From the NCBI GenBank assembly GCA_030035585.1, contig CM057481.1, positions 57,049,128 through 57,113,127 on the forward strand: a stretch of DNA of 64,000 nucleotides. The letters run 5' to 3'. A program made the translations under genes and the position numbers. The notes below the pieces were generated by a model. It saw nothing but the letters and a program-made list of their open reading frames with translations. It did no database searches and was not told the DNA's origin. Source of the stretch: Dugong dugon. Taxonomy: Eukaryota > Chordata > Mammalia > Sirenia > Dugongidae. Below, piece by piece: positions 22,674-35,241 of the stretch. How positions within the stretch are numbered: the first letter of the stretch is position 1; each line of letters starts with the position of its first letter.

Positions 22674-23122
22674 TGTCTTACTCTTCTAGGAGGCTGTAAC
22701 AAAATACCACAAACTAGATGGCTTTAAAGAACAGAAATTTATTGCCTCACAGTCCTAGAGGCTACGAGTCTGAATTCATGGTGTCAGCAAGGCCATACTC
22801 TCTCTGTCTCCACTAAGGGAAAATCCTTCCTTGTGTCTTCCAGCTTCTGGTAGCCCTGGGCATTTCTTGCCATTCCTTGGCTTGTAGATACATCTCCCCG
22901 TGGTGTCTTCCCACTGTGTAACTCTGTCTTGGTGTCTGTTCTCCCCCTTTATATCCCACTCAGAAGGGATTAGGACATATCCTACTCTGGTATGACAGTT
23001 TAACTTACTTGATAACATCTTTGAAGAAAGCACCTATTTCCAAATAAGGCCGTATTCACAGATACAGGGGTTAGGACTTTAACATACCTTTCTGGGAAAC
23101 ACAATTAAATCCATAGCAAGTC
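22674..23122 (-). mobile_element. MaLR-type LTR, antisense
   Basis: 'gaggctgtaacaaaataccac' region at the left, 'agaacagaaatttattgcct', and 'gacatatcctactctgg' through 'gggaaacacaattaaatcc' at the right are in MaLR antisense order. It is unbroken and about 450 bp long. Confidence 0.8.
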
Positions 23123-24290
23123 CTGTTATCTCTATAGCCCCTAGAGTAAATATTCAATAAAAATTTAAATTGAAGTCTAAACCTTTCCTGTGGGGGATAT
23201 CAGTTTTTTTCTGATATCCATCTACAATTATTATGTTGAGGATCCTGAATGTGGGGAACAATTTTCCCACATAATACACACCATTACACAAGGTACCCTG
23301 CCCTCCTCCAGCCAGTGAAGACCAGTCAGACAGTATTGGAATTTTAAGTGAAGTAAATCAAGATCAGAATCCACTGGAGTTATTTCATCTCTTCTAAAGG
23401 ACCTGAGATGACTGGTCATTGGGCCATGCCTCCTATATCCCTGACACTGCCTTGTTCTCGCCCCTTTCTGAAGCCAAGATGTTCAACTATTGACTCTTTG
23501 AGTTTCCCCTTATCTTTCCAAGAAGTTTTTATTTATTTATTTTATCCAAGTTAACTAGTGCCCATTTTAGTTGCTTTCAGCCAAAAAAATCTAGTTGATA
23601 TTTAGTGTTAATGATAAACAAAAAAAAGGCTTTGAATGGAAATTATGTACCGTCAATTTCACAGTCAAGTTGTGTTTCTGTGCTCTAAAGATGTATTGGA
23701 TGCTAAGAGTCACAGATCAATAATATCTTAGTAACATAATACTTCATTTCACCTCACTCAGGGAAGAATTCATTTTGTCTGGGGGAAGTCAATGAAAGAA
23801 GGATAACTAATAAAAAGTCAGTGTTTCCTTACAGTGATTTACGTTTTTGCTGAATTTGAAATTTTTATGCCAACACTCCATGGGTCAGAGAGTTAGCCAA
23901 GTTAAAGCATAAATCATATGAAACCTGTAATTGCCAGAGTGGTTTAGTTTTCACTTTTATATTTATAAAATCTATTTGCTTTCCTCTATTCTGATTGCCT
24001 CTGTTTTACCTGTTTTTGTTGTTATGCTAAAACAGTTTCTTCCTTGGGTATCCATTCATCTATGCCCTGTTTAGATGCTATGTTGAATCATAGTTCAGAT
24101 ACACTGGGCTTTACCAGTTTACCAAATAGCACTAATACCTTTACAGTGAAGCCAGTTTTTCTGCCGTTAACATTCAGGATATTATTGATTCATGGAAAAG
24201 TCCATTGGGACATATCTAGGTTAATAGGTATCTAGCCAGTATGGTACACTGTGGAATTATTCTTGTTAAGAGTTTTGTTCTCAAGTTAAA
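23123..24290. other. No recognised feature
   Basis: AT-rich single-copy DNA. Short frames (23231-23419, 24044-24235) show no conserved character. Confidence 0.45.
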
Positions 24291-24299
24291 ATTAATTAT

Positions 24300-24545
24300 A
24301 AATAATAACAGATAATTTGTTAATTTATTGGGCATTTATTGTATGCTAGGTAAAGATAAAATTGCATTTAGTTTTCACAGCAACCCTATGATTTAAGACC
24401 TCATCAGCCCCAGCTTATAGACAATGAATTTGAAACTTAGGGATGATAAGCAACAGGCTTCAAATCACACAGACAGAAAGGGACAGAGCTAGGATTTGAA
24501 ACTAGGTCTGAACAACTCTAAACTCATTGCTTCCAATAAGCATAA
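24300..24545 (-). mobile_element. MIR SINE, antisense
   Basis: 'gggcatttattgtatgctagg', 'cacagcaaccctatga' and 'gacagagctaggatttgaaac' are in the order of an antisense MIR. It is ancient and diverged. Confidence 0.7.
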
Positions 24546-24754
24546 TAGTTTGGCTTTGCCTCAACTTTCTGTTCACCTGCTAAATAATTCAAAATGTGCT
24601 AATGTTCATTTTTCAACACTTCCATCAAAATGAAAGTACAAATCTTTTCCATGAATTGTCACAGAGAACTTGAAATCTCAGTTGACGGCTGACTCTCTTA
24701 AGACTATAATATCAATCCAATTTCACAGTGGTTGTTTGGATATTTACAGTGGGC

Positions 24755-25510
24755 ACCTGTATTCTTACTGCTGTAACAAATTCCCACAAAGTAGGTGGTC
24801 TAAAACAGAAATTTATTTTCTCACAGTTCTGGAGGTTAAAAGTCCAAATTCAGTGTGTCCCCAGGGCTAAGGCTCCAGGGGAATATTCTTCCTTGTCTCT
24901 TCCAGCTTCTGGTGGTGTTGTTAGGTGCTGTCAAGTCAGTTCCGACTCATAGCGACCCTACGCACCACAGAACAAAACATTGCCCGGTCCTGCGCCATGC
25001 TCACAATTGTTGCTATGCTTGAGCCCATTGTTGCAGCCACTGTGTCAATCTATCTCATTGAGGGTCTTCCTGTTTTTCACTGACGCTGTACTTTACCAAG
25101 CATGATGTCCTTCCTCAGGGACTGATCCCTCCTGACAACATGTCCAACATTTCCTTCTAAGGAGCATTCTGGTTGGCCACCACAGTACAACAAGCTGGCA
25201 GACACATGGGGGGCCAGCTTCTGGTAGCTGCAGGCATTCCTTGGCTTGTGGCAGCATCACTCCAATCTCTGCCTCTGTCTTCACGTGGCCGTCTTCCTTC
25301 TGTCTCTCTCTCTGTGTCTTCATGCAAAGTTCTCCTCTCTGTGTGTCTCTTCTTATATGAGCAGCGGTTGTATTGGATTAGGGCCTACCCTACTCCAGCA
25401 TGACCTCGTATTAACCTGTTTCAGTAACCTATTTCCAAACAAGGTCACATTCGCAGCTACCAGAGGTTAGGACATCAACATATCTTTGGGAAATACAATT
25501 TAACACATAA
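24755..25510 (-). mobile_element. MaLR-type LTR, antisense, split by an RTE tail
   Basis: 'tgctgtaacaaattcccaca', 'cacagttctggaggttaaaa', 'gtattggattagggcctacc' and 'gggaaatacaatttaacac' are MaLR antisense landmarks. An RTE insertion at 24915-25213 duplicated part of the LTR. Frames 25173-25470 are read-through of LTR sequence. Confidence 0.8.
24915..25213 (-). mobile_element. RTE 3' fragment, antisense
   Basis: Starts 'tgttgttaggtgctgtcaag' and runs into the antisense C-terminal coding region. Flanked by the 13-14 bp target duplication 'ccagcttctggtrg' (24902 and 25214). A clean 5'-truncated insertion into a MaLR LTR. Confidence 0.88.
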
Positions 25511-25900
25511 CAACAACCTAGAATATTTATTAAACCAGTAAATGAAGGTGGGAGTGTTGAACATTCTCTTTTAAGAACACCTCTCACAAAGGTGTGCTTT
25601 CTAAGCATCTGTGAATTTGAGCCACTGATCCATCCACATTGTCCTGTAGGGAATCGGGTGGGAGATTCCAGTGAGTGGGACTGATCCTTTTCAGGGCTGA
25701 GTCACACTTATCTTACGGGGAAAACAATAAAGGTAAATGACTGAATCTGATGTCTGGGAAGAATTTCAGTTCAGTTTATCCTTCCATTTTCCATACGATG
25801 AAACTATCACAGTCGATCAATGATGTATATTATATTCATAGCACTTTATGGGTGTTTGTACTTCTACCTGTACCTGCACGTTTTTGCATTTACATATGTG
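25511..25900. other. No recognised feature
   Basis: Single-copy sequence without a coding frame or familiar repeat. Confidence 0.4.
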
Positions 25901-25902
25901 GC

Positions 25903-26045
25903 ACGATAGCATATAATGGTTAAGTGCAGGCTCTGAACTTAGAACACTTGGGCAATTTTTAAGGACTAAATGGACAAGCACTTGCAAAGCACTTAGAAAA
26001 GTTCTTGACAGTATAATAAGTGCTTATAAATGTTAGCTGTTATTT
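25903..26045 (+). mobile_element. MIR SINE with internal loss
   Basis: 'agcatataatggttaagtgc' and 'aggctctgaactta' at the head and 'agtgcttataaatgttagct' at the end are MIR landmarks. The central part is mostly missing. Confidence 0.6.
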
Positions 26046-26164
26046 TTTATCATGTACATGCATTCAAGTATGTAAGAGAGCCATTGATGGTCAAAATAAG
26101 TACACTCAAAAAAGTGAATCCCAAAAAGGAATCACTGGACACACACTATTGGTACTGACTTTGG

Positions 26165-26395
26165 GCTAATGTATCAGTTAGCTGAGGCTAATTTTCACTA
26201 TGGTGTACAACACCTCCAAAATCTCACTTGCTTGCAAAAAAGAAGTTTTACTTCTGGGTCATGACTCGCATCTATGTCAGACAACTGAACCAGGCCTCAT
26301 GCCTGCTTCAGCTCTGAAGGAGCAGCCCATGTTTGCGACTTTGCTGTCCTCGTGGCAGAGAGAAAAGGGGGACAATGAGTAATCACTCAATTGTT
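26165..26395 (-). mobile_element. Possible MaLR LTR remnant, antisense
   Basis: 'tatcagttagctgaggctaa' and 'gtgtacaacacctccaaaat' resemble the antisense start of an old MaLR-type LTR. The rest is too diverged to assign. Confidence 0.3.
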
Positions 26396-26659
26396 CTTAA
26401 CATTTCTACTTGAGACACATATCGCTTCCACTCACATTTCACTTGCCAAAGCAAATCATATGGCCTAGCCTGACTCCAAAGGGGCAAAGATGTATAATCT
26501 TCCCTTAGGGAGGAGTGGAAAACATTTCTGAAGAGTAATACTCTTGCTACCATAGCTAATAATAACATTGCTCTACATGCATGCATATACTGTGTATACA
26601 ATATTAGACACATTCCACCTCATCTTCACAACATCCCTGTAAAGGAGGCATTTTATTCC

Positions 26660-26856
26660 TTCAACGACTCTCTACACAACCAAGCATGATGTCCTTCTCC
26701 AGTGACTGGTCCCTTCTGATAACAAGTCCAAAGCATGTGAGACGAAGCCTTGCCATCCTTGCCTCTAATGAGCATTCCAGCTGGACCCCTTCCAACATAA
26801 ATGTGTTCGTTCTTCTAGCAGTCCATGGTATATTCAATATTCTTTGCCAACAACCT
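26660..26856 (-). mobile_element. RTE internal fragment, antisense, lacking its own tail
   Basis: 'accaagcatgatgtccttct', 'cttgccatccttgcctctaa' and 'gtccatggtatattcaatat' are antisense RTE C-terminal coding sequence. Unlike the other RTE pieces it lacks the (TTG)n tail at its left end, so the 3' end was lost or never copied. It abuts an L1 tail in the opposite orientation. Confidence 0.8.
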
Positions 26857-27600
26857 TAGCTATTCGGGAGATGGAAATAAAAACCACAATAAGATACTAT
26901 CTCACCCCCATTAGAAGGGTAATGGTCAAAAAAATAGAAAATAGGTGTTGGTGAGGTTGTGGAGAAACAGGAACCTTCAACGATTGCTGGTAGAAACTTA
27001 AAATGAAAACAGTTTGGTGGTTCCTCAAAAAGTTGATCAGAGAACTACCATATGACCCAACAACCCATCCTAGGTATATACCCCAAATATTTGAAAGTAG
27101 GAATGCTGATATCTGTACACCAATGTTCACTGCAGCACTTTTCATGATAGCCAAAAGGGGGAAACAATTAAAACGTCCACCAGCATATGAATTGATAAAC
27201 AAAATGTGGCATATACATACAATGGAATCTCACTCAGCCATAAAGAGCAATGAAGTCCTGATGCATACCACCACAGGGCTGAATCCTGAAAACATTATGC
27301 TGAGCAAAACAAGTCAGTCATGAAAGGACAAATATTATATGATCTCACTTATATGAAGTAAGCAACTATACAGAAACCAAAAATTAATAGTTGTTACCAG
27401 GGGTGGGAGAGAGGGGAAAAGAGGAAAGTTTTGCTTAGAAAGTTTATGTTAATGAGGGAAGAACGATTCAGAAAGGGATGGTGAGAATGGTTGCGCAACT
27501 TGAAGAATGTTATTAATGTCAATGAATTATACATGTAGCGATTGTTGAAATAAAATGTATGTTTTGCTGTGTATATTTTCACCACAATTAAAAAAAATGA
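26857..27600 (+). mobile_element. L1 3' end (end of ORF2 plus 3' UTR)
   Basis: The frame 27003-27323 carries typical L1 ORF2 C-terminal wording ('MWHIHTMESHSAI', 'ENIMLSKTSQS'). A 3' UTR follows with 'gagaatggttgcgcaacttg' (27482) and an A-rich end near 27590. It is 5'-truncated with stops upstream. Confidence 0.85.
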
Positions 27601-27660
27601 AAAGAATGAATGAAGTCACAGGCAGAGGATATAAATTTTTGTTTAGTGGACCTAAAGGAG

Positions 27661-27739
27661 AAGTGGTGTAGTCTAGTGGTTAGGCGTGCAGGCTGTGAAC
27701 CCAGATTGCTTAGGTGCAAGTCCTGGTTTCCTACTTTCT
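27661..27739 (+). mobile_element. MIR SINE, 5' half (other half at 35242-35440)
   Basis: 'tggtgtagtctagtggttag' and 'gtgcaggctgtgaaccc' are the MIR head. The element stops at 27739, where a 7.5-kb L1 begins, and resumes at 35242. The duplicated 'cctactttct' (27730-27739 and 35242-35251) is the L1 target site. Confidence 0.82.
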
Positions 27740-28759
27740 TTTTTTAAAATTTTTTCCCCATACAAAAATTTATGCATACATTATTATGTGACTCTAATTG
27801 CTCTCCCCATACTGTGACAGCACACTCCTCCTTTCCACCCCTGATTCCCCATGTCCATTCAGCCAGCTCCTAACCCTCTCTGCCTTTCCAACTCACCTCC
27901 GGACAGAAGCTGCCAGTTTAGTCTCTTGTATCTACGTGAGCTAAGAGGCACATTCCTCACGCGTATCACTTTATGTCCCACTGTCCAGTCCAATCCCTGT
28001 CTGAAGAGTTGGCCTTGGAAATTGTTTTAGTTCTGGGCTGATAGAAAATCTAGGGGCCATGCTTTCCGGGGTTCCTCCAGTCTCAGACCACTAAGTCTGG
28101 TCTTATTAGAATTTGAGTTCTGCACCCTACCTTTCTCCTGCTCCATCCGGGACTCTCTGTTGTGTTCTCTGTCAGGTTGGTCATTGGTGGTAGCTGGGCA
28201 CCATATAGTTCTTCTGGTCTCAGGCTGATGAAGTCTCTGGTCTATGTGGCCCTTTCTGTCTCTTGGGCTAATACTTTCCTTGTATCTTTGGTGTTCTTCA
28301 TTCTCCTTTACTCCAGGTGGTTGGGACCAATTGATGCATCTTAGATGGTCACTTGCAAGCTTTTAAGACCCTAGACGCCACTCACCAAAGTAGGATGTAG
28401 AACATTTTCTTAATAAGCTTTATTATGCCAATTTACCTAGATGTTCCCTGAAAGCCTGGTCCCCAGACCCCTACCCCTGCTACTCTGTCCCTCAAAGTGT
28501 TTGACTGTATTCAGGAAACTTCTTAGTTTTGGTTTAGTCCAGTTGTGCTGACTTCCCCTGTAGTGAGTGCTGTCCTTCCCTTCACCTAAGATAATTCTTA
28601 TCTCCTATCTAGTTAGCAAATAACCCTCCCCCTTCCTCCCCACCCTAGTAACCATCAAAGAATGTTTTCTTTTGCGTTTAAACCTCTTTTTGAGTTCTTA
28701 TAATAGTTGTATTATACAATATTTATCCTTCTGTGACTGACTAAATTCACTCAGCATAA

Positions 28760-31700
28760 TGACCTCCAGCTTTCTCCATGTTATGTTTCACGTCTTCATC
28801 ATTGTTCTTTATCGTTGTGTAGTATTCCATTGTGTGGATACACCATAATTTGTTTATCCATTCATCCTTTGATGGGCACTTAGGATGTTTCCATCTTTTT
28901 GCTATTGTGAACAGTGCTGCAATGAACATGGATGTTCATATATCTATTCGTATGACAGCTCTTATTTCTCTAGGATATATTCCAAAGAGCAGAATAGCTA
29001 GATCATATGTTTCTTCTATTTCTAGCTTTTAAGGAAGCACCAAATTGATTTCCAAAGTGGTCGTGCCATTTTATATTCCCACCAACATGTCTAAGTGTTC
29101 CAGTCCTTCCATGGCCTCTCCAGCATTTATTATTTTGTTTAGGATTAATGCTAGCCTTGTTGGGGTGAGATGATATCTCATTGTAGTTTTGATCTGCATT
29201 TTTCTAACGCCTAATGTTTGTGAGCATTTCTTCATGTGTCTGTTAGCTGCCTGAATATCTTCTTTGGCGATGTGCCTGTTCATATCCTTTGTCCATTTTT
29301 TAATTGGGTTGTTTGTCTTTTTGTTGTTGAGGTTTTGCAGTATCTTGGAGATTTTAGAGATTAGACATTGATCAGATTTGTCGTAGCCAAAAATTTTTTC
29401 CCAGTCTGTAGGCTGTGTTTTTACTCTGTTGGTGAAGTCTTTTGATGAGCACGAGCGTTTGATTTTTAGGAGCTCCCAGTTACCTAGTCTTTCTTCTAGT
29501 GTTTGTGCATTGTTACTTATGGTTCATACTGTGTTTATGCCACATATTAGGGCTCCTAGCATTGTCACTATTTTTTCTTCCCTGATAAATCGTTTTCAAT
29601 TTTATATTTAAGTTTTTGATCCATTTTGAGTTAGTTTTTGTGCATGGTGAGAGGTATGGGTCTTGTTTCAGTTTTTTGCAGATGGATATCCAGTTATGCC
29701 AGCACCATTTGTGAAAGAGACTGCCTTTTCCCCAATTAACAGACTTTGGGACTTTTTCAAATATCAGCTGCTCATAGGTGGATGAATTTATGTCTCGATT
29801 CTCAATTCTGTTCCATTGGTCTATGTATCTGTTGTTGTACTAGTACCAGGCTGTTTTGACTACATGGCAGTATAATAGGTTCTAAAATCAGGTAGTGTGA
29901 AGCCTCCCACCTTGTTCTTCTTCTTAAGTAATGCTTCCTTATTCAGGGCCTCTTCCCTTTTCATATGAAGTTGGTGATTTGTTTCTTCATCTCATTAAAA
30001 ACTGCCTGTGGAATCTGGATCGGGATTGCATTGTATCTGTAGATCTCTTTGGGTAGAATTGACATTTTCACAATGTTGAGTCTACCTATCCATGAGCCAT
30101 TAATGTATGTTTTTCCACTTACACAGGTCTCTTTTGGTTTCTTGCAGTAGTGTCTTGCAGTTTTCATTTTATAGATCTTTTGTGTCTCTGGTTGGATTTG
30201 TTCCTAAGTATTTTATCATCTTGGGGGCTAATGTAAACGGTATTGATTTGGTGATTTCCTCTTGGAGTTTCTCTCTGTTGATGTAGAGGAAGCCAACTGA
30301 TTTTTGTATGTTTATCTTGTATCCTGAAACTTTGCTGAAATCTTCTATTAGTTTCAGTAGTTTTCTTGTGGATTCTTTGGGGTTTTCTGTGTATAAGATC
30401 ATATCATCTGCAAATAGAGATACTTTGACTTCTTCCCTACCAATCTGGATGTCCTTTATTTCTTTTTCTGGACTAATGGCTCTGGCTTGGACCTCCAGCA
30501 CAATGTTGAATAAGAGTGGTGATAAAGGACAGCCTTGTCGGGCACCCTTCTCAAGGGGAATGCTTTCAAAGTCTCTCCATTTAGGATGATGTTGGCTGTT
30601 GGCTTTGTATAAACGCCCTAATTATATTGAGGAATTTCCCTCCTATTCCTGTTTTGTTGAGTTTTTATCATGAATGGGTGTTGGAATTTGTCAAATGCCT
30701 TTTCTGCATCGATTGATGAGATCACGTGGTTCTTGTCTTTTGTTTTACTTATATGATGGATTACATAGATTATTTTTATAATGTTGAACCATCCCTGCAT
30801 AGCTGGTATAAATCCCAGTTGATGATGGTGAATTATTTTTTTGATATGTTGCTGAATTCTATAGGCTGGAATTTTGTTGAGGATTTTTGCATCAATGTTC
30901 ATGAGGGTTATCAGTCTGTAATTCTCTTTTTTTGTGGTGTTTTTACCTGGTTTTGGTATCAGGGTTATGCTGGCTTCATAGAAGGAGTTTGGGAGTATTC
31001 CATCCTTTTCTATGCTCTGAAATACCTTAGGAGTAGTGACGTTAACTCTTCACTGAAGGTTTGGTAGAATTCTCTGGTGAAGCCATCCAGGCCAGGGCTT
31101 TTGTTTGTTGGGAGTTTTTTAATTACCTTTTCAATCTCTTCTTTTGTTATGGGTTTATTCAGTTGTTTTACCTCTGTTTGTGTTACTTTAGGTAGGTAGT
31201 GAGTTTCTAGAAATGTGTCCATTTCCTCTAGGTTTTCAAATTTGTTAAGAGTACAGTTTTTCATAGCATTCTGTTATGATTCTTGAATTTCAGTGGGGTC
31301 TGTTGTGATATCACCCATCTCATTTCTTATACGGGTTATTTGCTTCCGCTCCTGTTTTTCTTTTGTCACTTTGGCCAATAGTTTATCAATTTTGTTGATC
31401 TTTTCAAAGAACCAGCTTTTCGTCTTGTTAACTCTTTCAATTGTTTTTCTATTCTCTATTTCATTGTTTCTGCTTTAATTCTTATTATTTCCTGTCTTCG
31501 TTCATCTGAGGGCCTTTTTGCTGCTCTCTTTCTACTTGTTCCAGTTGTAGGGTTAATGTTTTGATTATGACCCTTTCTTCTTTTTGAATGTGTGCATTTA
31601 TTGCTCTGAACTGACCTCTGAGCATTGCTTTTGCTGTGTCCCAAATGTTCTGGTAGGATGTGTTTTCATTCTTGTTTGATTCTATGAATTTCTTTATTCC

Positions 31701-32570
31701 ATCCTTAATTTCTTCTATAACCCAGTAGTTTTTGAGCAAGGTGTTGTTCAGTTTACATGTGTTTGATTTTTTTTTCCTTGCTATTTCTGTTGTTGACTTC
31801 TACTTCTATGACTTTAAAGTCAGAAAAGATGCTTTGCAATATTTCAATGCTTTGGATTTTGTTAAGGCTTGCTTTATGGCCTAATATGTGGTCTGTTCTG
31901 GAGAATGTTCCATGTGCGTTGGAAAAGAAAGTATCCTTGGCTGCTGTTGGGTGCAGTGTTCGGTATGTGTCTATGAGATCAAGTTGGTTGATTGGAGCAT
32001 TTAGCTCTTCCGTGTCTTTGTTGAGTTTCTTTCTGGATGTTCTGTCCTTCACTGAAAGTGGTGTGTTGAATCTCCTACTACTATTGTGGAGCTGTCTATC
32101 TGTCTTGTCAGTGCTGTTAGAGTTTGTTTTGTGTATTTTGGGGCCCTATCATTGGGTGTGTAAATATTTATTATAGTTATGTCCTCTTGGTGTATTGACC
32201 CTTTAATCATTATATAGTGTCTTTCCTTATCCTCTGTGGTGGATTTTATTTTAAAGCCTATTTTGTCAGAGATTAGTATTGCCACTCGTGCTGTTTTTTG
32301 AGTGTTGTTTGCTTATTTTTTTCCATCCTTTGAGTTTTAGTTTGTTTGTGTTTTGAAGTCTAAGGTGTGTCTCTTATAGGCAGCATATAGATGGATCGTG
32401 TTTTTTTAATCCAATCTTCCACTCTTTGTCTCTTTGTTGGTGCATTTAGTCCATATACATTCAGCGTATTGGTAGGTATGAGTTTAGTGCTGTCATTCTG
32501 ATATCTTTTTTTGTGTGTTGTTCACAGTTTCTTTGTTCCACTTAATTTTCTGTGCTAAGCCATTTTTCTT
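28760..32570 (-). pseudogene. Broken L1 ORF2 (endonuclease, reverse transcriptase, C-terminus)
   Basis: Minus-strand pieces in order: endonuclease 32049-32285 and 31753-32052 (the latter with 'FFSNAHGTFSRTDHILGHK', the SDH-like catalytic region); linker 31456-31739; reverse transcriptase 31010-31264 ('NKSPGLDGF'), 30618-30902 and 30169-30501. The palm motif FADD is intact at 30414-30403. After it come 29961-30167, 29071-29283 and 28747-28929 (the C-terminal 'HTMEYYTTIKNNDE'). At least nine separate frames are needed, so many stops and frameshifts have accumulated. Confidence 0.9.
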
Positions 32571-32939
32571 TATGTGTTTTCTTTTCATCTTTTTCATTGT
32601 TGTTGATTTTGTATTTGCTAAGTCACCCAGTCTAGGTTTTTAATTTGATGTGTAGGATTGTTAGTTTCCTTTGTGGTTACCTTAATATTTACCCCTATTT
32701 TTCTAAGTTTATACCAGTCTTTTATTTCTTAATATTGCCTTGACTTCCTCTCCATAAGAAAAATCTATGTTGACATTTTTTAAGTCCCTCTTTTTTGTTT
32801 TAATGTTGTCATCTTTTACACATTGACATCCGTTTGCCTATTTTCAGTGTTTTAGCTTTGATTTACTTTTGTGACTTTCCTATCTGGGTTGATACGTGAT
32901 TGCTCTGTCCTATGTTCTAGTCTTGTGTTGTTATCTGAT

Positions 32940-33860
32940 GTTACTGATTTTCTAACTAGAGGACTCCCTTTAGTATTTCTTGTAATTTTTGTTTGGTTTT
33001 TGCAAATTCCCTAAACTTCTGTTTATCTGGAAATGCCCTAATTTCTCCATCATATTTGCTGGATATATAATTCTTGGCTGGCAGTTTTTTTCCTTCAAGG
33101 CTTTATATATGTCATCCCATTGCCTTTTTGCCTGCATAGTTTCTGCTGAGTAGTCCAAGCTTGTTGTTATTGATTCTCCTTTGTAGATGATTTTTCATTT
33201 ATCCCTAGCTGCTCTTAAAATTCTCTCTTTATCTTTGGTTTCAGCAAGTTTGATTATAGTATGTCTTGGTGACTTTCTTTTGGGATCTACCTTATGTGGG
33301 GTTCAATGAGCACCTTGGATAGATATCATCTTTCACGATATCAGGGAAGTTTTTTGCCAACAAATCTTCAACAATTCTCTCTGTTTTCTGTTATCCTCCC
33401 CCTGTTCTCGTACTCCAATCACTTGTAGGTTATTCTTCTTGATAGAGTCCCACATAATTCTTAGGGTTTCTTCATTTTCTTTTAGTCCTTTTATCTGATT
33501 TTTCCTCAAATAAGTTGGTGTGAAGTGCTTTATCTTCAGTCTCACTAGTTCTGAATTCCATTGCCTCAATTCTGCTCCGAAGACTTTCTATTGAGATGTC
33601 TAATTCTGAAATTTTAATGTTAATCTTCCAAATTTCTGATCACTGTCTCTATATGGATTCTTGCAGGCTGTTAAATTTGTCATTCTTGTCTTCTCTAATC
33701 TTTTTAATTTCGTCATGCATGTTCTGTGTTTTGCTTAATTTCCTTCCTAATTTCTTGAAGAGTTCTGTATATTAATCTTTTGTATTCTGCCCCCGATAAT
33801 TCCAAGAAATTTTCCTCCTCTGGATTGCCTCTTTATGTGATCTGATATTGACTGTTGTCT
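32940..33860 (-). pseudogene. Broken L1 ORF1 (RNA-binding chaperone)
   Basis: Minus-strand frame 33333-33569 carries the RRM-side wording 'NNLQVIGVREQGEDN', and 32970-33158 carries the C-terminal domain ('AKRQWDDIYKALKEKNCQPRI'). In L1s this protein trimerises through a coiled coil and binds the L1 RNA. Here the two domains are in different frames and the N-terminal coiled coil is not open. Confidence 0.85.
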
Positions 33861-35241
33861 CTGAGCCATCAATAAGTTATTATATTTATTTATTTTATGT
33901 TTGTTTACTGTGTCCTAGCTTCTTGTTTTGTTTTGATATGCCCAAATAGGCTGCTCATATGAGCTAGTTTGATTATTGGCATCTTTGAAGCTCTAATGTC
34001 CTGTCACCAGGTGGTTAGATCTGTTACTAGGTATGTGAGCTCAGGAGTCTGCCCACTCTTCCTGTATGGATTCAGCTCAGGTGCCCAGGCAGATAGCCAC
34101 CAAGTGTGTGGTGTCAGCTCTCACTTACAGTCCTAGACAGGCATGGGTGATTGGTGTAGGCACAGGCATGTGGCTGCAGTAGGGGGACACACTCTCAGCA
34201 AGGCAGGGGGCTTACGGCCACCCTTGCATGTCCAGCAGGAAGGTGTTTCCCTGTTCCCTAGGGCACATAGGTGGCTTGGTTTTGCAGCCAGACTATCAGC
34301 ACCTAATTCTGTTGGCTGTAAGGACTGGGGGGGCACCTCTTATTCATGGGTTCCTGTTGCAGGTGGCTACTTGGCATGTGTGGAGCCACCAGTCCTCAGG
34401 CGCCTGATGTGGGTAGGTGAAGACCCTGCTTAATGGGCAGAGCAGTGTCAAATGTCAAGAACCTGCCACTTCCAAGCTGAAACAGTTGAAGTTAGACTTC
34501 TGGTAAATACTCTGCTGTATTGCAGTAATGAGGGCCTATGCTGTTGAGATGGGCCCACACAAGTCTATGCAGGGGGAAAGGCACTCAAAGTCCATGGATC
34601 CCTTATGTCTGTGCCTAGGCAAAGGACCTGTGCCTACCCTGTGTTCCTGGCTTAGGAGAGCCAGCAGTTTATTTTTTCCCGTTTGTTCACTCTCCAAGGC
34701 AGGGAGAATGGCTCCGGGTGTGTGACAGATCCTACTCCTGGCCCAGGGGCCCCGGCAATTGCTGAAGCCAGTCTGGAACCCAGTGCAGAGCAGGGAGCGG
34801 GGCGGTAAATGGGAGAGAGGTTTTTCCCTAAGGGTGGTGTTTTTGATCTGCGTGGTAAGCTATATGCAAGTACTTATCTTTCGCCAGTGAGGGCTGTTTC
34901 TTACCAGTTCTGGGTGGCTGTGTAGACTCTCTGGTGCTTGGTCTCTCTCGGAGTGGAAAATGCACCTCCCAAGCATTGCCGCTTGCCTGCCTCCCTGCTC
35001 ACCCATGAGCTACTCATGCCTGAAGGGCTCCGGCTCTCGCTGGGTCAGGTCTGGCAAATCCTCACTGCTTCTGAACTGTCTCTCCCTCCCCCTGCAACTC
35101 AGTCTGGTTCCTCAACTCTGCCTTTGATGTTCAGGGCTCCCAGACTGCCATATATAATCAAATCACTTGTTTTTTGGGGTATTTGTTGTAAGAGTGTCCA
35201 CCGGAAGCGTTTGAGTACTGTGCCATCTTGGCCCTGCCTCC
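33861..35241 (-). promoter_or_regulatory. L1 5' UTR with internal promoter region
   Basis: About 1.4 kb, GC-richer than its surroundings, directly upstream of ORF1 on the minus strand. The transcription start would be near 35241. A YY1-like site lies within the first 25 bases, on the plus strand 'gccatcttgg' at 35222-35231. Plus-strand frames here (34143-34433, 34938-35267) run antisense to the L1 and show no protein character. Present activity cannot be judged. Confidence 0.7.

Larger units (their letters stand above)
27740..35241 (-). mobile_element. Structurally full-length L1 LINE, 7,502 bp, antisense
   Basis: On the minus strand the order is: 5' UTR (35241 to about 33860), ORF1 (about 33860-32940), ORF2 (about 32570-28760), 3' UTR (about 28740-27760) and poly(A), seen as a T-run at 27740-27746. 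It is flanked by the perfect 10-bp target duplication 'cctactttct'. The 5' end begins 'ggaggcagggccaagatgg', with a YY1-like 'caagatggc' close to the start, as in other mammalian L1s. Both ORFs are broken, so it is full-length but immobile. It split a MIR, and no other repeat has landed in it. Confidence 0.9.

Noticed and set aside
27661-27739. tRNA-like segment
   Set aside because: It is the head of a MIR whose other half lies at 35242.
31757-32176. 139-codon plus-strand frame
   Set aside because: Antisense to the L1 ORF2 endonuclease. It is a shadow frame.
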